A stretch of DNA of 64,000 nucleotides from Pirellulaceae bacterium (GTDB taxonomy: Bacteria; Planctomycetota; Planctomycetia; Pirellulales; Pirellulaceae): assembly GCA_029243025.1 (NCBI GenBank), contig JAQWSU010000022.1:124001-188000 (forward strand), written 5' to 3'. Below are positions 28,175 through 37,552 of this stretch, piece by piece. The translations under genes were made by a program, and so were the position numbers. The notes under the pieces are model-generated. The model ran no database searches. It had not been told where the DNA came from and was given only the letters and a program-made list of their open reading frames with translations. Each line of letters begins with the position of its first letter. The stretch's first letter is position 1.

Positions 28175-28730
28175 TTGATCCTTTTCTACGCCGGGCTTTT
28201 TGATGCACCTGTGGAAGTACAGACTGGTGTTTGCCTTGATGATCGTAGAAACGGTGGAGATCTGAATCTTACAGCGGCCGAGCTAAGAGCATTGTTTCAG
28301 GAACGAGTGAAGCTGGCCTCTCCTGATCTGAACGAAGTTGCTGACTCGTTTTCGGACTTGTATCGCGACCACCAAGATGATGTTGTCCAAGAAGTAACTG
28401 TCGAGTCGGTCAATGAGACTCCTTGACACCTGGGTTGATCCACCGACGGGACGCAGTGGCGGAGTGCTACTGTTTTTTCATGGCGGCGGCTACACCATGG
28501 GCTCGACGGAAGATCATCTTCACCTTGTCGCAAGCCTCGTCCGACAGTCGGGGATTTCTCTCTTGGGCGTCGACTATCGTCTTTGTCCGGAAGACCGATT
28601 TCCAGCTGCTCTTGATGATGGGGAAGCGGCCTATCGCTGGTTGCTGACGAACCACCCATCGCCAGCAGGTATCGGTGTTTCCGGGATCTCTGCTGGCGCG
28701 CTGCTCGCAACCCAGTTGATCTACTGATGT
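28175..28730 (+). pseudogene. Decayed HSL-type alpha/beta hydrolase (esterase)
   Basis: Remains of a hormone-sensitive-lipase-type carboxylesterase. One reading frame (about 28175-28426) holds the N-terminal part ending VVQEVTVESVNETP. A second frame (28413-28727) continues with WVDPPTGRSGG, the oxyanion motif FFHGGGYTMGS and DYRLCPEDRFPAALDDGEAAYRWLL. The nucleophile elbow is degraded to GVSGISAGALLATQ. The frame then stops, and the acid and histidine of the triad are missing. Family members normally run about 300 residues. One frameshift, a premature stop and a lost C-terminus make it a clear relic. It lies between two giant surface-protein genes, suggesting past rearrangement here. Confidence 0.75.
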
Positions 28731-28873
28731 CAGGAAACAAAGCTGCTATCGATCAAACCGTAATGTTTCGTCAGGATGGTTTTGCAGCTCTGCGTTCCCA
28801 GTAATCGGCCGGGTTCGCTGTTGTGCACGAAAGGAATGCCGCGACTGTTACTCGAGCACGTGACAGGCACGAC

Positions 28874-31800
28874 TCAATCAACTTCGAATAAGCGACGTTT
28901 CTTATTGAACTTATCAACCGGATCGTCTTGACTGGTTTTTGCCGACATGGCACTGGCGATGTCGAGCAATAATTGATGGTCGAAGACTAGCGGGGTGGCG
29001 TCGCGAGAATAGCTGCCTGCCTGGAAGGCGAATACCAAATCAGTGGTATTGAAATCTCCGTCATTGTTCCAGTCGCCGTCTTCCCAACTCGAATTGTTGG
29101 GGGTTTCGTCTTCGTACTCACCTGCTTGAAAAACGATCACGAGATCTTGGGAATCGAATCGGCCGTCGCGATTTGAATCGCCCGGGACGAGTTGGGCTGT
29201 CGATTGGCCCGGCGATCCACCCGTTGAACTGGCTTGCCATCTACTGGCATCATTCCATGCGTCGAACTCTTCGCTGTAGGGGTTGATGACTTCTAGCGAT
29301 GATCCGTTCCCGTCTGTTTCAGGGTACCAGTCATCGTGATAGCTGAACTGTTGCAGGGTTTGATTGTTGACCGATAGAGTGATCTGTTCTGAACGGTTAC
29401 TCAGTCCGCCTGTCCACTGCCCTGCGACCGGCAGTTGATTGCCATAACGCGATTGGAAGGCGCTGCTGTTTTCGACGACCAACACGTGAGCATTCGGCTC
29501 GAGTGTTTTCACCAATCCTGATCCGAACGCGAACTCAATACCTTGGCGTTGGCCTCCGACGTTGGATTGCCTTAGATCAGCGCCGGTTAAGTCGATTGTG
29601 TCTGCTGAGATGTTGACGAGTTCGATGAATTCGAACTCATCTGCATCGGTGAATCCAGCAGCGATCTCCTCGGCCGTGGGATCGGCTGGGTGATACATGA
29701 CTTCCGAGATTCTTAGTGGGGATGGATTAGGGGTTGAGGTGGCCGTTCGCAGCGTGCTCCATTGATCAGTCCAGAGAGTTCGGGCGCTGATAACTGCGTT
29801 TTTAGGAACTTGAATGGGACCCGTGTATTTTTGGGCACTTGGGGAGAGGCCCCGTGCCGAGATCGTACCTGCCTCAAGCTTGGGGATCATCAGTAAGTCG
29901 ACATTGGTGGCATTGAAATTCAAGGCTTGGATTGCGAGGACGTTGCTTCCTGTTTGAAGCAGCTCGATTTCACGATTGAGGTTGAATGTTTCGAATTCGA
30001 TCGCTTCGATGTTTTCTCGCACATGAGTCGAACGTGAATTCCAGATCGGGTTGGTTGGCGCGTTCCTTCGAGCAATTTCTGTTCCGTTCAAATAGGCAAC
30101 GAAGCCATCGTCATATTTGAGTGATAAGGTGAGTGTTTCGAACGCTGCGGGGTTTTCGATCTGAAACGGGATTCGCAGGTACGCGGTGGCGTTGATCCCT
30201 TTCATGGGTTCTGCGATATCAAGGTCGATGAGCGGTGTTAATTCTCCGGTCGTGTCAAATCCGACTCCCGTTTTTCCAGGGATCCAATCCGAATCGTTAA
30301 AATCATTGGTGATCCAATTAAGATTCAAAGCATCGTTGGCTGGTATGTGGGCTCGTACCTCAGTCGCTACGGGGAACAAAGCAACTCGTTCGACGGTTGC
30401 TGCTTTCTTCTGCGGGTCACTCCCATCGAGTGTGAAATAGATGTCGCCATTTTCAGCAGCCATCTTGAGTTGGCTGTCGGCCGCGATAAAATCCTGAGCC
30501 ATCAGCTGACCATCCACGCGGAAGGCCGGACGATCTGAGAGCGGAAACAAATCAGCATGTCGCAGCTGCTCAATGACAGTGTCAGCTCGGCTGGGGCCGT
30601 CTGCTGGTACGTAGGTGTCTCTCATCCAAGCGACGGCGGCTTCCCAAGTATCCGGTGTATATCGGCCCGATCCCCAACGGGCTGTTTCAGCAACGATCGC
30701 AGGACGCATGGTTGCCGCTAGTTCATCGATACTGGCTCGGACATTTTTATCTGTCAGGATTCCATCTCCCAACAAATGCAGCTGAGCTCTTTCGGCCAAC
30801 AATTCGAGGAATTCGGGATACTGAAGTACGCCTCCAGCTCGTGTGGCGAGTAAACCGGGGCCGCCAAAGTTCACGATGTCGATTTCGGCGCCGATGCGCA
30901 TGAAAAGGTCGCTGTCCCAACCGAAGAACTGAAAGCCGGCTCCGGATTCACGCTTGCGGCTGGCCATCCAATTGGCTTGCTCCCGCCAGTCAATATTGTT
31001 ACCTCCGTAGAACTCAAGCAAGATATAGTCGGCATAGTTTTCGACGTCGAGGTATTTCTTGACTTCTTCGTAGCCTTTATCCAGCGAATTCAGCAGCGTG
31101 TTCCAGGCTGCCTCATCTCCATCGATTGCCCTGCCTGCATTGATCGCGTCGTAATCTTCGGGTTGACCCCCAAAGTGAGCAGCCATGAACGCCGCATTCG
31201 GACGTTCCAGCAGTTGGTATTGCCCCCAATAGACTCCGTTTAAATACAAGTGTACGAATTGGCCTCGGGGCGCCGGTTGTCCCATTTCTATTTGCCGATC
31301 GTTGACCCAACGATTGCGTAGATAATTGCCGGTACCCGTTGTCCCATCCCAGAAAGGCGTGTCGTGCGAACCGGGACGCAACAACAGTTGGTTAAATTCG
31401 CTGACTCCCTGATCAGCGAAAACATCGAAATTGAGTTTGGTCGGTCCATAGATGTTTTTGAAGCTGAGACGCATCGATCGTTTGGGAAAGCTGACGGCTG
31501 TTCCACCGAACACTTCGACACCCGCATCAATCTGAAATCCTGTTGATCCATCAGGGTGGATTAACTCGGCAGATGTGAAAATTTCGCCTTTGACGGAGAT
31601 GGGCTTTGCCGTCATCAGTGACATTGTTGGAAGCGATGTCAGCGAGTCGACCACTTGCGATCCCCAAACGGGATCGTCAATCACTCTCGCGTGCATTTCT
31701 GCTTGAGCTTTGACATCTTCGGGGAATATAAATGAATGGGACTTCGTGTTCGAATTAATCCAGTCGTCGTGATAACTCGCTGTACGCAATACGGTGGTTG

Positions 31801-33592
31801 TCGCAACCTCGAACGCTTGTTCGTATCTTTTGGCGGTCGGGTTATCGGGGGTGGGTGCGGTTCCGTCTGTTGTGTAATAAATCGTCGCGTCCGGAAAACC
31901 TTCCGAGCTCAACGTGAGTTCGACCGTTTGGTCGTAAATGCCACGTGAATGGCTGAGGGCGGGGTCCGTGACGAAGCCTTGATAGAATTCTGATTGATTG
32001 GCTTGGCCAGGAGTGACTTCGGACGTGTATTCAAAGTCTGCGCTTAAATTGACATCCAGTCCCAACAGTTTGGCATCGATCAAAAAGTCAGAGCCCACTT
32101 GCCGATCGTCGAAAGCATGGATTGCCAGGACGTTGTCTCCGTCAGTAAGGTGACTGACGGCCTGGGAGACATTGATCGATTCAAATCTGTTGGCCTCGGC
32201 TAACGGTCTGTTGGATGATGCGATGGAATCGAAATTCGCTGGGTCAGAAATATTGCTGCGAGCAATTTCAACCCCATTCAAGTAAGCGACAAAGCCGTCC
32301 TCGTAACGAACTTGAAGCACGAGCGACTTGAGGGTGTCTTTGTTTTCAACAGCAAATGGATATCGGACATAGAGCGATGATGCGGAGGCCATCGCTGTGT
32401 CCAGTTCTGTGAGAATTGGCCCTTCCAGTCGTGTGATCGCTGTGACTTGAGTCGAAAACTCACGCCCAAAAGATCGCCCACCCGTGAATTCTTCTCCCAG
32501 GGTTATTTTTCCTGACAGGGGCCCGTTGAATCGTCGAACCGATTCCGTGTCGCTATTGGCCCAGACGATAGAGCCTGCAACATCGGTTCCGTTGTCACCG
32601 TCTTTGATCCCGAAAAAATACTCTGCCGATTCCACCAAATCACTTCCATCGATTCGTTCGAATGGAAATGTTTGTACACCGGACCCGTCACTGTTCCGCG
32701 TTGTTCCAATGCCAGTGATTTCAAATCCCTCGTCGGTCGACCGGAAGACCAACGGGGTGACGGAATTTGTTTTTTCAGAATAAAACGACCATTCTGCAAC
32801 TCGACCGGATTCCTGGAAGGGGCGGCTTTCAAAGATCACCATGGAACCACGGGAAAAATCAAGACGTGACCGATCAATCAGTTCAGCTCCGATCGTTTGA
32901 CCTGTCTCGGGTTCACCATCGCCGCGGTCGAATCCGAGTGCGCCCATTTCACCTTTCGAAAAACTTGCATGCTCGAAGCCAACCTGTTTCCAGGCTGGAT
33001 CGAGTGCATCATCGACCGGAATGGAATACTCAAGCGATCCCGCATGCAGCAGCGTACGCTCGGTCATCGGAAGACCGTACGAAATATCGGTGCGCTGTAA
33101 TGGGAACTCATCCCATGTGTGCAAGGGTTGACCAGTTTGGTCGGTTAAAGCGAGATATTCGCCCGCTTCGGAGAGTCGGAAATTGGTGTGCAGAAATCCA
33201 TTTTCATCCATGGTTGGGTCAGTGATGTTGTTTCCGGAGGCAAACACGACCAAATAATTGCCTGGTTCAACCCAGGTTGCAGCAGGAAATTGCCATTTGG
33301 TGCCCTCCGTAAGCTCATCTGTTAAATGCATTCCCCCCAGATCGAGTCGTTGAGCGGAGCTATTGAAAAGCTCGATCCAATCGGGGGATGTTGCTTCTCC
33401 AGCGAATTCGGATCCGTCAGATGAACGAGTTCGCGTTGCGAGCGTCGAAGTGCTATCGGCCACGAATTCGCTGATGATCACCGGCTGGGTTCCCTGATCT
33501 AGATCGCCAGCGAGTAGCAGCCGTGACTCGAGAGACTCGAATTTAGCTCGACGGATGCTATTTCGCTGAAGTCGGCGTCCGAATGGGTTCAT
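28874..33592 (-). CDS. Giant LExR-xLL surface protein: lamin-tail, CotH, dockerin
   Basis: A 1572-aa secreted protein. The N-terminus (FGRRLQRNSIRRAKFESLESRLLLAGD) carries the LEPR-xLL signature at about 18-28. A lamin-tail domain follows (36-130), then a galactose-binding-like jelly roll with DGFVAYLNGVEIAR (about 430-520) and a chitobiase-C-like domain (545). A CotH kinase-like domain (650-960, RGQFVHLYLNGVYWGQYQLLERP, FFGWDSDLF) is next. Then come another chitobiase-C-like segment (1050), a second jelly roll (1120-1230), a second lamin-tail domain (1292) and one dockerin-like EF-hand pair (1470-1530). It resembles the giant gene at 17876 in domain choice but not in order, and its C-terminus lacks the shared acidic tail. 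Confidence 0.83.
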   Translation of the reverse strand: MNPFGRRLQRNSIRRAKFESLESRLLLAGDLDQGTQPVIISEFVADSTSTLATRTRSSDGSEFAGEATSPDWIELFNSSAQRLDLGGMHLTDELTEGTKWQFPAATWVEPGNYLVVFASGNNITDPTMDENGFLHTNFRLSEAGEYLALTDQTGQPLHTWDEFPLQRTDISYGLPMTERTLLHAGSLEYSIPVDDALDPAWKQVGFEHASFSKGEMGALGFDRGDGEPETGQTIGAELIDRSRLDFSRGSMVIFESRPFQESGRVAEWSFYSEKTNSVTPLVFRSTDEGFEITGIGTTRNSDGSGVQTFPFERIDGSDLVESAEYFFGIKDGDNGTDVAGSIVWANSDTESVRRFNGPLSGKITLGEEFTGGRSFGREFSTQVTAITRLEGPILTELDTAMASASSLYVRYPFAVENKDTLKSLVLQVRYEDGFVAYLNGVEIARSNISDPANFDSIASSNRPLAEANRFESINVSQAVSHLTDGDNVLAIHAFDDRQVGSDFLIDAKLLGLDVNLSADFEYTSEVTPGQANQSEFYQGFVTDPALSHSRGIYDQTVELTLSSEGFPDATIYYTTDGTAPTPDNPTAKRYEQAFEVATTTVLRTASYHDDWINSNTKSHSFIFPEDVKAQAEMHARVIDDPVWGSQVVDSLTSLPTMSLMTAKPISVKGEIFTSAELIHPDGSTGFQIDAGVEVFGGTAVSFPKRSMRLSFKNIYGPTKLNFDVFADQGVSEFNQLLLRPGSHDTPFWDGTTGTGNYLRNRWVNDRQIEMGQPAPRGQFVHLYLNGVYWGQYQLLERPNAAFMAAHFGGQPEDYDAINAGRAIDGDEAAWNTLLNSLDKGYEEVKKYLDVENYADYILLEFYGGNNIDWREQANWMASRKRESGAGFQFFGWDSDLFMRIGAEIDIVNFGGPGLLATRAGGVLQYPEFLELLAERAQLHLLGDGILTDKNVRASIDELAATMRPAIVAETARWGSGRYTPDTWEAAVAWMRDTYVPADGPSRADTVIEQLRHADLFPLSDRPAFRVDGQLMAQDFIAADSQLKMAAENGDIYFTLDGSDPQKKAATVERVALFPVATEVRAHIPANDALNLNWITNDFNDSDWIPGKTGVGFDTTGELTPLIDLDIAEPMKGINATAYLRIPFQIENPAAFETLTLSLKYDDGFVAYLNGTEIARRNAPTNPIWNSRSTHVRENIEAIEFETFNLNREIELLQTGSNVLAIQALNFNATNVDLLMIPKLEAGTISARGLSPSAQKYTGPIQVPKNAVISARTLWTDQWSTLRTATSTPNPSPLRISEVMYHPADPTAEEIAAGFTDADEFEFIELVNISADTIDLTGADLRQSNVGGQRQGIEFAFGSGLVKTLEPNAHVLVVENSSAFQSRYGNQLPVAGQWTGGLSNRSEQITLSVNNQTLQQFSYHDDWYPETDGNGSSLEVINPYSEEFDAWNDASRWQASSTGGSPGQSTAQLVPGDSNRDGRFDSQDLVIVFQAGEYEDETPNNSSWEDGDWNNDGDFNTTDLVFAFQAGSYSRDATPLVFDHQLLLDIASAMSAKTSQDDPVDKFNKKRRLFEVD

Positions 33593-33749
33593 CAGAATTC
33601 CTTGTCGAATTGAGTAACCAATGTCACCGACTCGGTAAAGCGAAATGACTCAACCTCCCCGTTCGAGTCCCGTAGTATGTCATCTGAATTCCAGGAATGC
33701 ACATTCAAATTATTTTTCCGGACAATATTGATGGGTGATAGGCACAGTT

Positions 33750-33767
33750 AACAAATGATCATTTGTT
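33750..33767. promoter_or_regulatory. Perfect 18-bp palindrome in divergent promoter region
   Basis: AACAAATGATCATTTGTT is its own reverse complement. It lies between the minus-strand giant gene and the plus-strand PEP-CTERM gene, about 107 bp before the latter. Its symmetry fits a dimeric repressor or activator site; the regulator is unknown. Confidence 0.45.
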
Positions 33768-33873
33768 CGAACGTGATAATTCTTGACTTGCGCGAGTTCC
33801 TTCAATAGATTGCGAGGATAGGTCTTTTCATCTTTTCGTATCAAATGTGCGCGGTCTGTGCTCGGAGGAGACA

Positions 33874-35253
33874 ATGGTGATTCAGTCTTTTAAGCGATTT
33901 TTCTTTTTGTTATTTGCCCTGTGTTGTTGTGTGCAAGCAGCCGAAGCCGTCGTGACACAGCAATCGACGAATAATGTGCTTGATGATGGTACCGCTTGGC
34001 TATGGGTTGAAGGCGAGGCCGTTGCAGACTTAACGAGAATTAATCTCGACGGCGACGTTCTCGAGATAGGGAATCCAAATGCGCGTTTCATCGTCGTGGA
34101 CCAGGAAACGCCGATGAAAACTATTGAATTGGATGTGAACGGATTTGATGTGATCGGTGGCGGCTTGGATGTGCTGCCGGCTGCTTCGAATGCATCGGGT
34201 GGCGGCGCACTTTTTGATAACTGGACGCCCGAGGGACCCAATGATGGGGCAAATACTGCCACTTGGCAGATGCAATTTGAGATTCCCGCCACCTACTTCA
34301 TGTACATGCATTACACGATGTTCAACCGTGATGCAGTGCCAAACTATTTGAATGAAGATTCCATCTATGTTCCGCCGGCATTCAACATGAATAGTCGGAT
34401 GGATTGGGTGGGTTTCGAAGGTGAGAGATTCGACACCGAAGAAGAAGAACTTGGAAATAGCAGTCGAGATGGATGGATGCCCCTGTCAAAAAATGTTGTC
34501 AGCAAAGGCGAAGTTGAGACCAATGACGACCCGTTCAGTGAATTTTGGAACGGAAACTTTCACTGGAGCATCAACAATCAGGCCGTCAATATGGATGAAA
34601 ATGATTTTTGGGTGAATGATGTTGGTTTGGCAGTCAAGTATGAAGTCACTGAGGAAATGGTTGGTCAGGTACTCGATTTCCAAATCTCGGCCCGAGAGCC
34701 CTACGGTGCGATTGATGGCTTTTTGTTTGCCTCGAGTGACCTTTTGCTTGAAGACTACACACAGGGCGAAATAGACGACTTCTTCTTGAATTCCAACGTT
34801 GATCCGGGAGTTGTTGGCGACTTTGATGGCAGCGGTGCTTTGGACCTGCCGGATGTCAACTTGTTGAACGCAGAAATCAACGCTCAAACCAACAATGCCG
34901 AATTTGACCTCACCGAGGATGGAAAGGTCGATAACGCTGATCTAGGCAATTGGGTCTCTGTCCAACGTAAAACTTGGTTTGGTGATGCGAATTTGGATGG
35001 TGAATTCAATTCATCGGACTTAGTGCGCGTTTTTCAGGCCGGAACTTATGAGCTGGAACAACCCGCCACCTGGGATCAAGGCGATTGGAATGGTGACCTG
35101 AGGTTCAACTCGGGCGACCTTGTGGCTGCATTTCAAGACGGCGGTTATGAGGTAGGCCCGAAGGCTGCTGTCGTGGTTCCAGAGCCCGCAACGGTGTCCA
35201 TGATTTTGATTGGTTTGGTCTCGCTGATGATCAAACGAAAAAAAATCGGGTGA
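33874..35253 (+). CDS. PEP-CTERM protein with dockerin-like EF-hand pair
   Basis: A 459-aa exported protein. It has a signal peptide (SFKRFFFLLFALCCCVQAAEA) and a ~260-residue beta-rich domain I do not recognise. Two dockerin-like calcium-binding pairs follow (DFDGSGALDLPDVN about 318; GDANLDGEFNSSDL about 370, then GDWNGDLRFNSGDL). The C-terminal sorting signal is PEP-CTERM: VPEPATVSMILIGLVSLMIKRKKIG. Such proteins are processed by an exosortase and usually end up in the extracellular matrix. GGAGGAG directly before the ATG at 33874 gives a strong ribosome site, so the longer ORF start is rejected. Confidence 0.85.
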   Translation: MVIQSFKRFFFLLFALCCCVQAAEAVVTQQSTNNVLDDGTAWLWVEGEAVADLTRINLDGDVLEIGNPNARFIVVDQETPMKTIELDVNGFDVIGGGLDVLPAASNASGGGALFDNWTPEGPNDGANTATWQMQFEIPATYFMYMHYTMFNRDAVPNYLNEDSIYVPPAFNMNSRMDWVGFEGERFDTEEEELGNSSRDGWMPLSKNVVSKGEVETNDDPFSEFWNGNFHWSINNQAVNMDENDFWVNDVGLAVKYEVTEEMVGQVLDFQISAREPYGAIDGFLFASSDLLLEDYTQGEIDDFFLNSNVDPGVVGDFDGSGALDLPDVNLLNAEINAQTNNAEFDLTEDGKVDNADLGNWVSVQRKTWFGDANLDGEFNSSDLVRVFQAGTYELEQPATWDQGDWNGDLRFNSGDLVAAFQDGGYEVGPKAAVVVPEPATVSMILIGLVSLMIKRKKIG

Positions 35254-35399
35254 TTTTGTAAAAATAGATTATCAAGCACCGGAAATTGTTTGCAATTTAT
35301 TTCGTTATTGATAGTTTCCATATTCCGTGCCGAGGATTGCATTCGGTACCGCAGTCAAAAAAAATTAATTAGTTGCGAGTAACGCTAATTATCGATTTA

Positions 35400-35448
35400 A
35401 AAAAAGGTGCGAGTTAACTGCCAAAAGCAGTCGGCTTGTGCCTTTTTT
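35400..35448. terminator. Long hairpin with A- and U-tracts (probable terminator)
   Basis: AAAAAAGG at 35400-35407 pairs with CCTTTTTT at 35441-35448. The interior continues as a wobble-rich stem closed by an ACTGC-CAAAA-GCAGT hairpin. The U-tract on the plus strand makes it a likely intrinsic terminator for the PEP-CTERM gene upstream, and the A-tract could allow action in both directions. It is only about 55 bp before the next start, so attenuation is also possible. Confidence 0.6.
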
Positions 35449-35503
35449 CTTTTGAGTCATTCATTGCTCCCTAGGTTTTTCCGTTATTTGTGAGGTAATC
35501 GTG

Positions 35504-37048
35504 ATGCGCACTTTGATTGTTCCTTTATCCCTTTTGTTGACTTTGGGTCTGACTTTGCAGACATCGGCTGATTTAGTTGGGCATTGGCCCTTGAACGATG
35601 GTTCAGGAGCCGTTGCAAATAACTTGGTCGATGGTGGTGCAGATGGCCAAATCTATAACGCGGAAACAGGCGGTCCTGCGGACGGTTCTGTTTGGGTTTC
35701 TGACGCGACTCGTGGAATGGTGATTGGCTTTGGTGGACAGGCTGCCGCCGATACCGGATTTGTTCGAGCTGGCGACATTCCTCAGATGACCCTTGAAAAT
35801 GACTTCACATGGTCTTTCTGGTCGAATACGGATCCGGAAATTGCAGCGAACCCCGGGAAATTTTCCGGTATCGTTGGTAATCGATATCAGCCCGGTGGAG
35901 GTGATTACAATCCTCGTCAATTCATCAAGTTCACGCCGACGGCTTTCGAATGGCACATGAACGCCAATGGCAATGACAACGTTGGCTTTGGTGACGACGC
36001 TCTCGTCCCGGGCGAATGGGTGCATCAGGCAGTTGTCAAAGATGGTGAGTCATTGACTTACTATCGTGATGGTGCTGAAACCTTGACCGGAGCCGTAACT
36101 CAAGCTTTAGACGCCCCAATGCCTCTATGGTTTGGTGGTGACGATGCGGGTGACGCGACCGAGCAATGGCAGGGCTTGCTGTCTGACGTGCGAACCTATG
36201 ATCACGCTCTTTCGGGTGCCGAAGTCGCTGCCCTTTTGGGTGGAAGCTACTGTGCAACTTCGACAGCAGATGTTTGCTACGACTTTGATAGCGACGAAGG
36301 CGTTGCTGTATACGGTGACGGCGAAGTTCGTGCCGAAGGTGGTTATGCAGGTGGTTACTTGAAAGTGACCGATGCAGCTAATGGCCAACGTGGTAAAGTC
36401 ATCGTTCCTGATTCCGGACTCGGTGGACAATTTGTCTTCGGTGGTCGTACGGGTGGAGCCAACGCTGCTCATCACATCGACAACCTTGAAGCAAGTGTTG
36501 CTGACGGTCGAGTTGACATCAGCGCTCTCTTGCGAGTTGGTGGTGGTACGGATCGTCCCGCTGACGGTTTCTCCTTTAACTTCGTCAAGCCTGGCGATCC
36601 CACTCTCGCCGAAGACACCAACGGTTGGGCTGGCATCGGTGGCGAACCTAACAACCTTCCTGAAGAAGGTACCACGACTGGTATCTCGATCGGTTTTGAC
36701 GAGTGGCAGAGCGGTCCTAACGCTCAAGACACTGGCAAGTTCACCGAAGATGATGTTGTCGGTCTTAGCCTTCGCGTTGACGGTCAGCTGATTGGACAAG
36801 CTCCGCTCACTACCTTGAACGGTGCTTTGGAAGACGTTTCTTCGCTCCAAACTGGTCCGAACGACGATGGCATCAACAACCTCGGTTGGGCTGCCTTGAC
36901 GATCAGTGCTCCTCTTGATGGTGCAAATCTCGAGAACACGATCGTGACTTGGAAGGGCGAACGAGTTGAGTTCGTTCCAGAACCAGCATCGGGTCTTCTC
37001 GCTCTGATGGCGATCGGTAGTCTCTTGATGTTCCGTCGCAAGAAGTAA
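35504..37048 (+). CDS. PEP-CTERM protein with LamG-like domain
   Basis: A 514-aa exported protein. The signal peptide is MRTLIVPLSLLLTLGLTLQTSA. A LamG/concanavalin-like jelly roll (about 25-245) has VGHWPLNDGSG at the start and LWFGGDDAGDATEQWQGLLSDVRTYDHAL at the end. A second beta-rich domain (about 250-480; CYDFDSDEGVAVYGDGEVR, FSFNFVKPGDPT) looks like a second lectin-like fold. The end is a PEP-CTERM signal, FVPEPASGLLALMAIGSLLMFRRKK. The ATG at 35504 follows GAGG by 8 bases; a GTG one codon earlier is less likely. It is probably an exosortase-sorted surface lectin. It has its own strong terminator. Confidence 0.88.
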   Translation: MRTLIVPLSLLLTLGLTLQTSADLVGHWPLNDGSGAVANNLVDGGADGQIYNAETGGPADGSVWVSDATRGMVIGFGGQAAADTGFVRAGDIPQMTLENDFTWSFWSNTDPEIAANPGKFSGIVGNRYQPGGGDYNPRQFIKFTPTAFEWHMNANGNDNVGFGDDALVPGEWVHQAVVKDGESLTYYRDGAETLTGAVTQALDAPMPLWFGGDDAGDATEQWQGLLSDVRTYDHALSGAEVAALLGGSYCATSTADVCYDFDSDEGVAVYGDGEVRAEGGYAGGYLKVTDAANGQRGKVIVPDSGLGGQFVFGGRTGGANAAHHIDNLEASVADGRVDISALLRVGGGTDRPADGFSFNFVKPGDPTLAEDTNGWAGIGGEPNNLPEEGTTTGISIGFDEWQSGPNAQDTGKFTEDDVVGLSLRVDGQLIGQAPLTTLNGALEDVSSLQTGPNDDGINNLGWAALTISAPLDGANLENTIVTWKGERVEFVPEPASGLLALMAIGSLLMFRRKK

Positions 37049-37078
37049 AACGTTGCACGGAAATTAGAACGAAATTTC

Positions 37079-37112
37079 AAAAGGCTTAAGGGAAACCTTA
37101 AGCCTTTTTTTT
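37079..37112 (+). terminator. Strong intrinsic terminator
   Basis: AAAAGGCTTAAGG, a GAAA tetraloop and CCTTAAGCCTTTT form a perfect 13-bp stem followed by more T residues. It sits 30 bp after the stop of the LamG PEP-CTERM gene. Confidence 0.95.
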
Positions 37113-37552
37113 ATTCCGGCCACAGATGTGCAATGCTTACTCGATTCGCTTGATCGGCGGCCCGATGATGCGGTTGATGGTCGCGTGCCGATCTGGGGGA
37201 GCTGTTGAGACCGGCAAAAAACGACTCGCGACGTCTGGCAACGATAAAACAGACGATAGATTTCTTGATCTTTCGGTGTAGGTCGCAAGCCCGGCCGAGT
37301 CACTCGCGATTTTTGCGAAATTCTGCCCCGCAGGAAGATCTGCCATATAATTGAGAGCTGTGCCCAAGTCGGAGAGAAGGCCCTGTTGGGAAAAGGCCCT
37401 AGCTGGGAAGAAGCCTAAGGGGTCTTTTTTGGCAATGTGTGGATTCCGCAGGTCATTCCGGCCGTTTCTTCTCCCAACTCGGCTTTCAAGCGAAAATCGC
37501 AACTATATTGAGCAGTAAGGCTCGATTCATTATTTTCGGTGAAACAGATAGC
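37113..37552. other. Intergenic region before FG-GAP gene
   Basis: About 440 bp with no convincing gene. It holds an imperfect direct repeat around 37380-37415 (GGCCCTGTTGGGAAAAGGCCCTAGCTGGGAAG region). The promoter of the FG-GAP gene is expected here but cannot be pinned down. Confidence 0.4.

Noticed and set aside
28725-28727. TGA ending the esterase-like frame as another recoding site
   Set aside because: The codons after it do not continue the hydrolase family and soon hit TAA; the upstream part is also frameshifted. It is an ordinary pseudogene stop.
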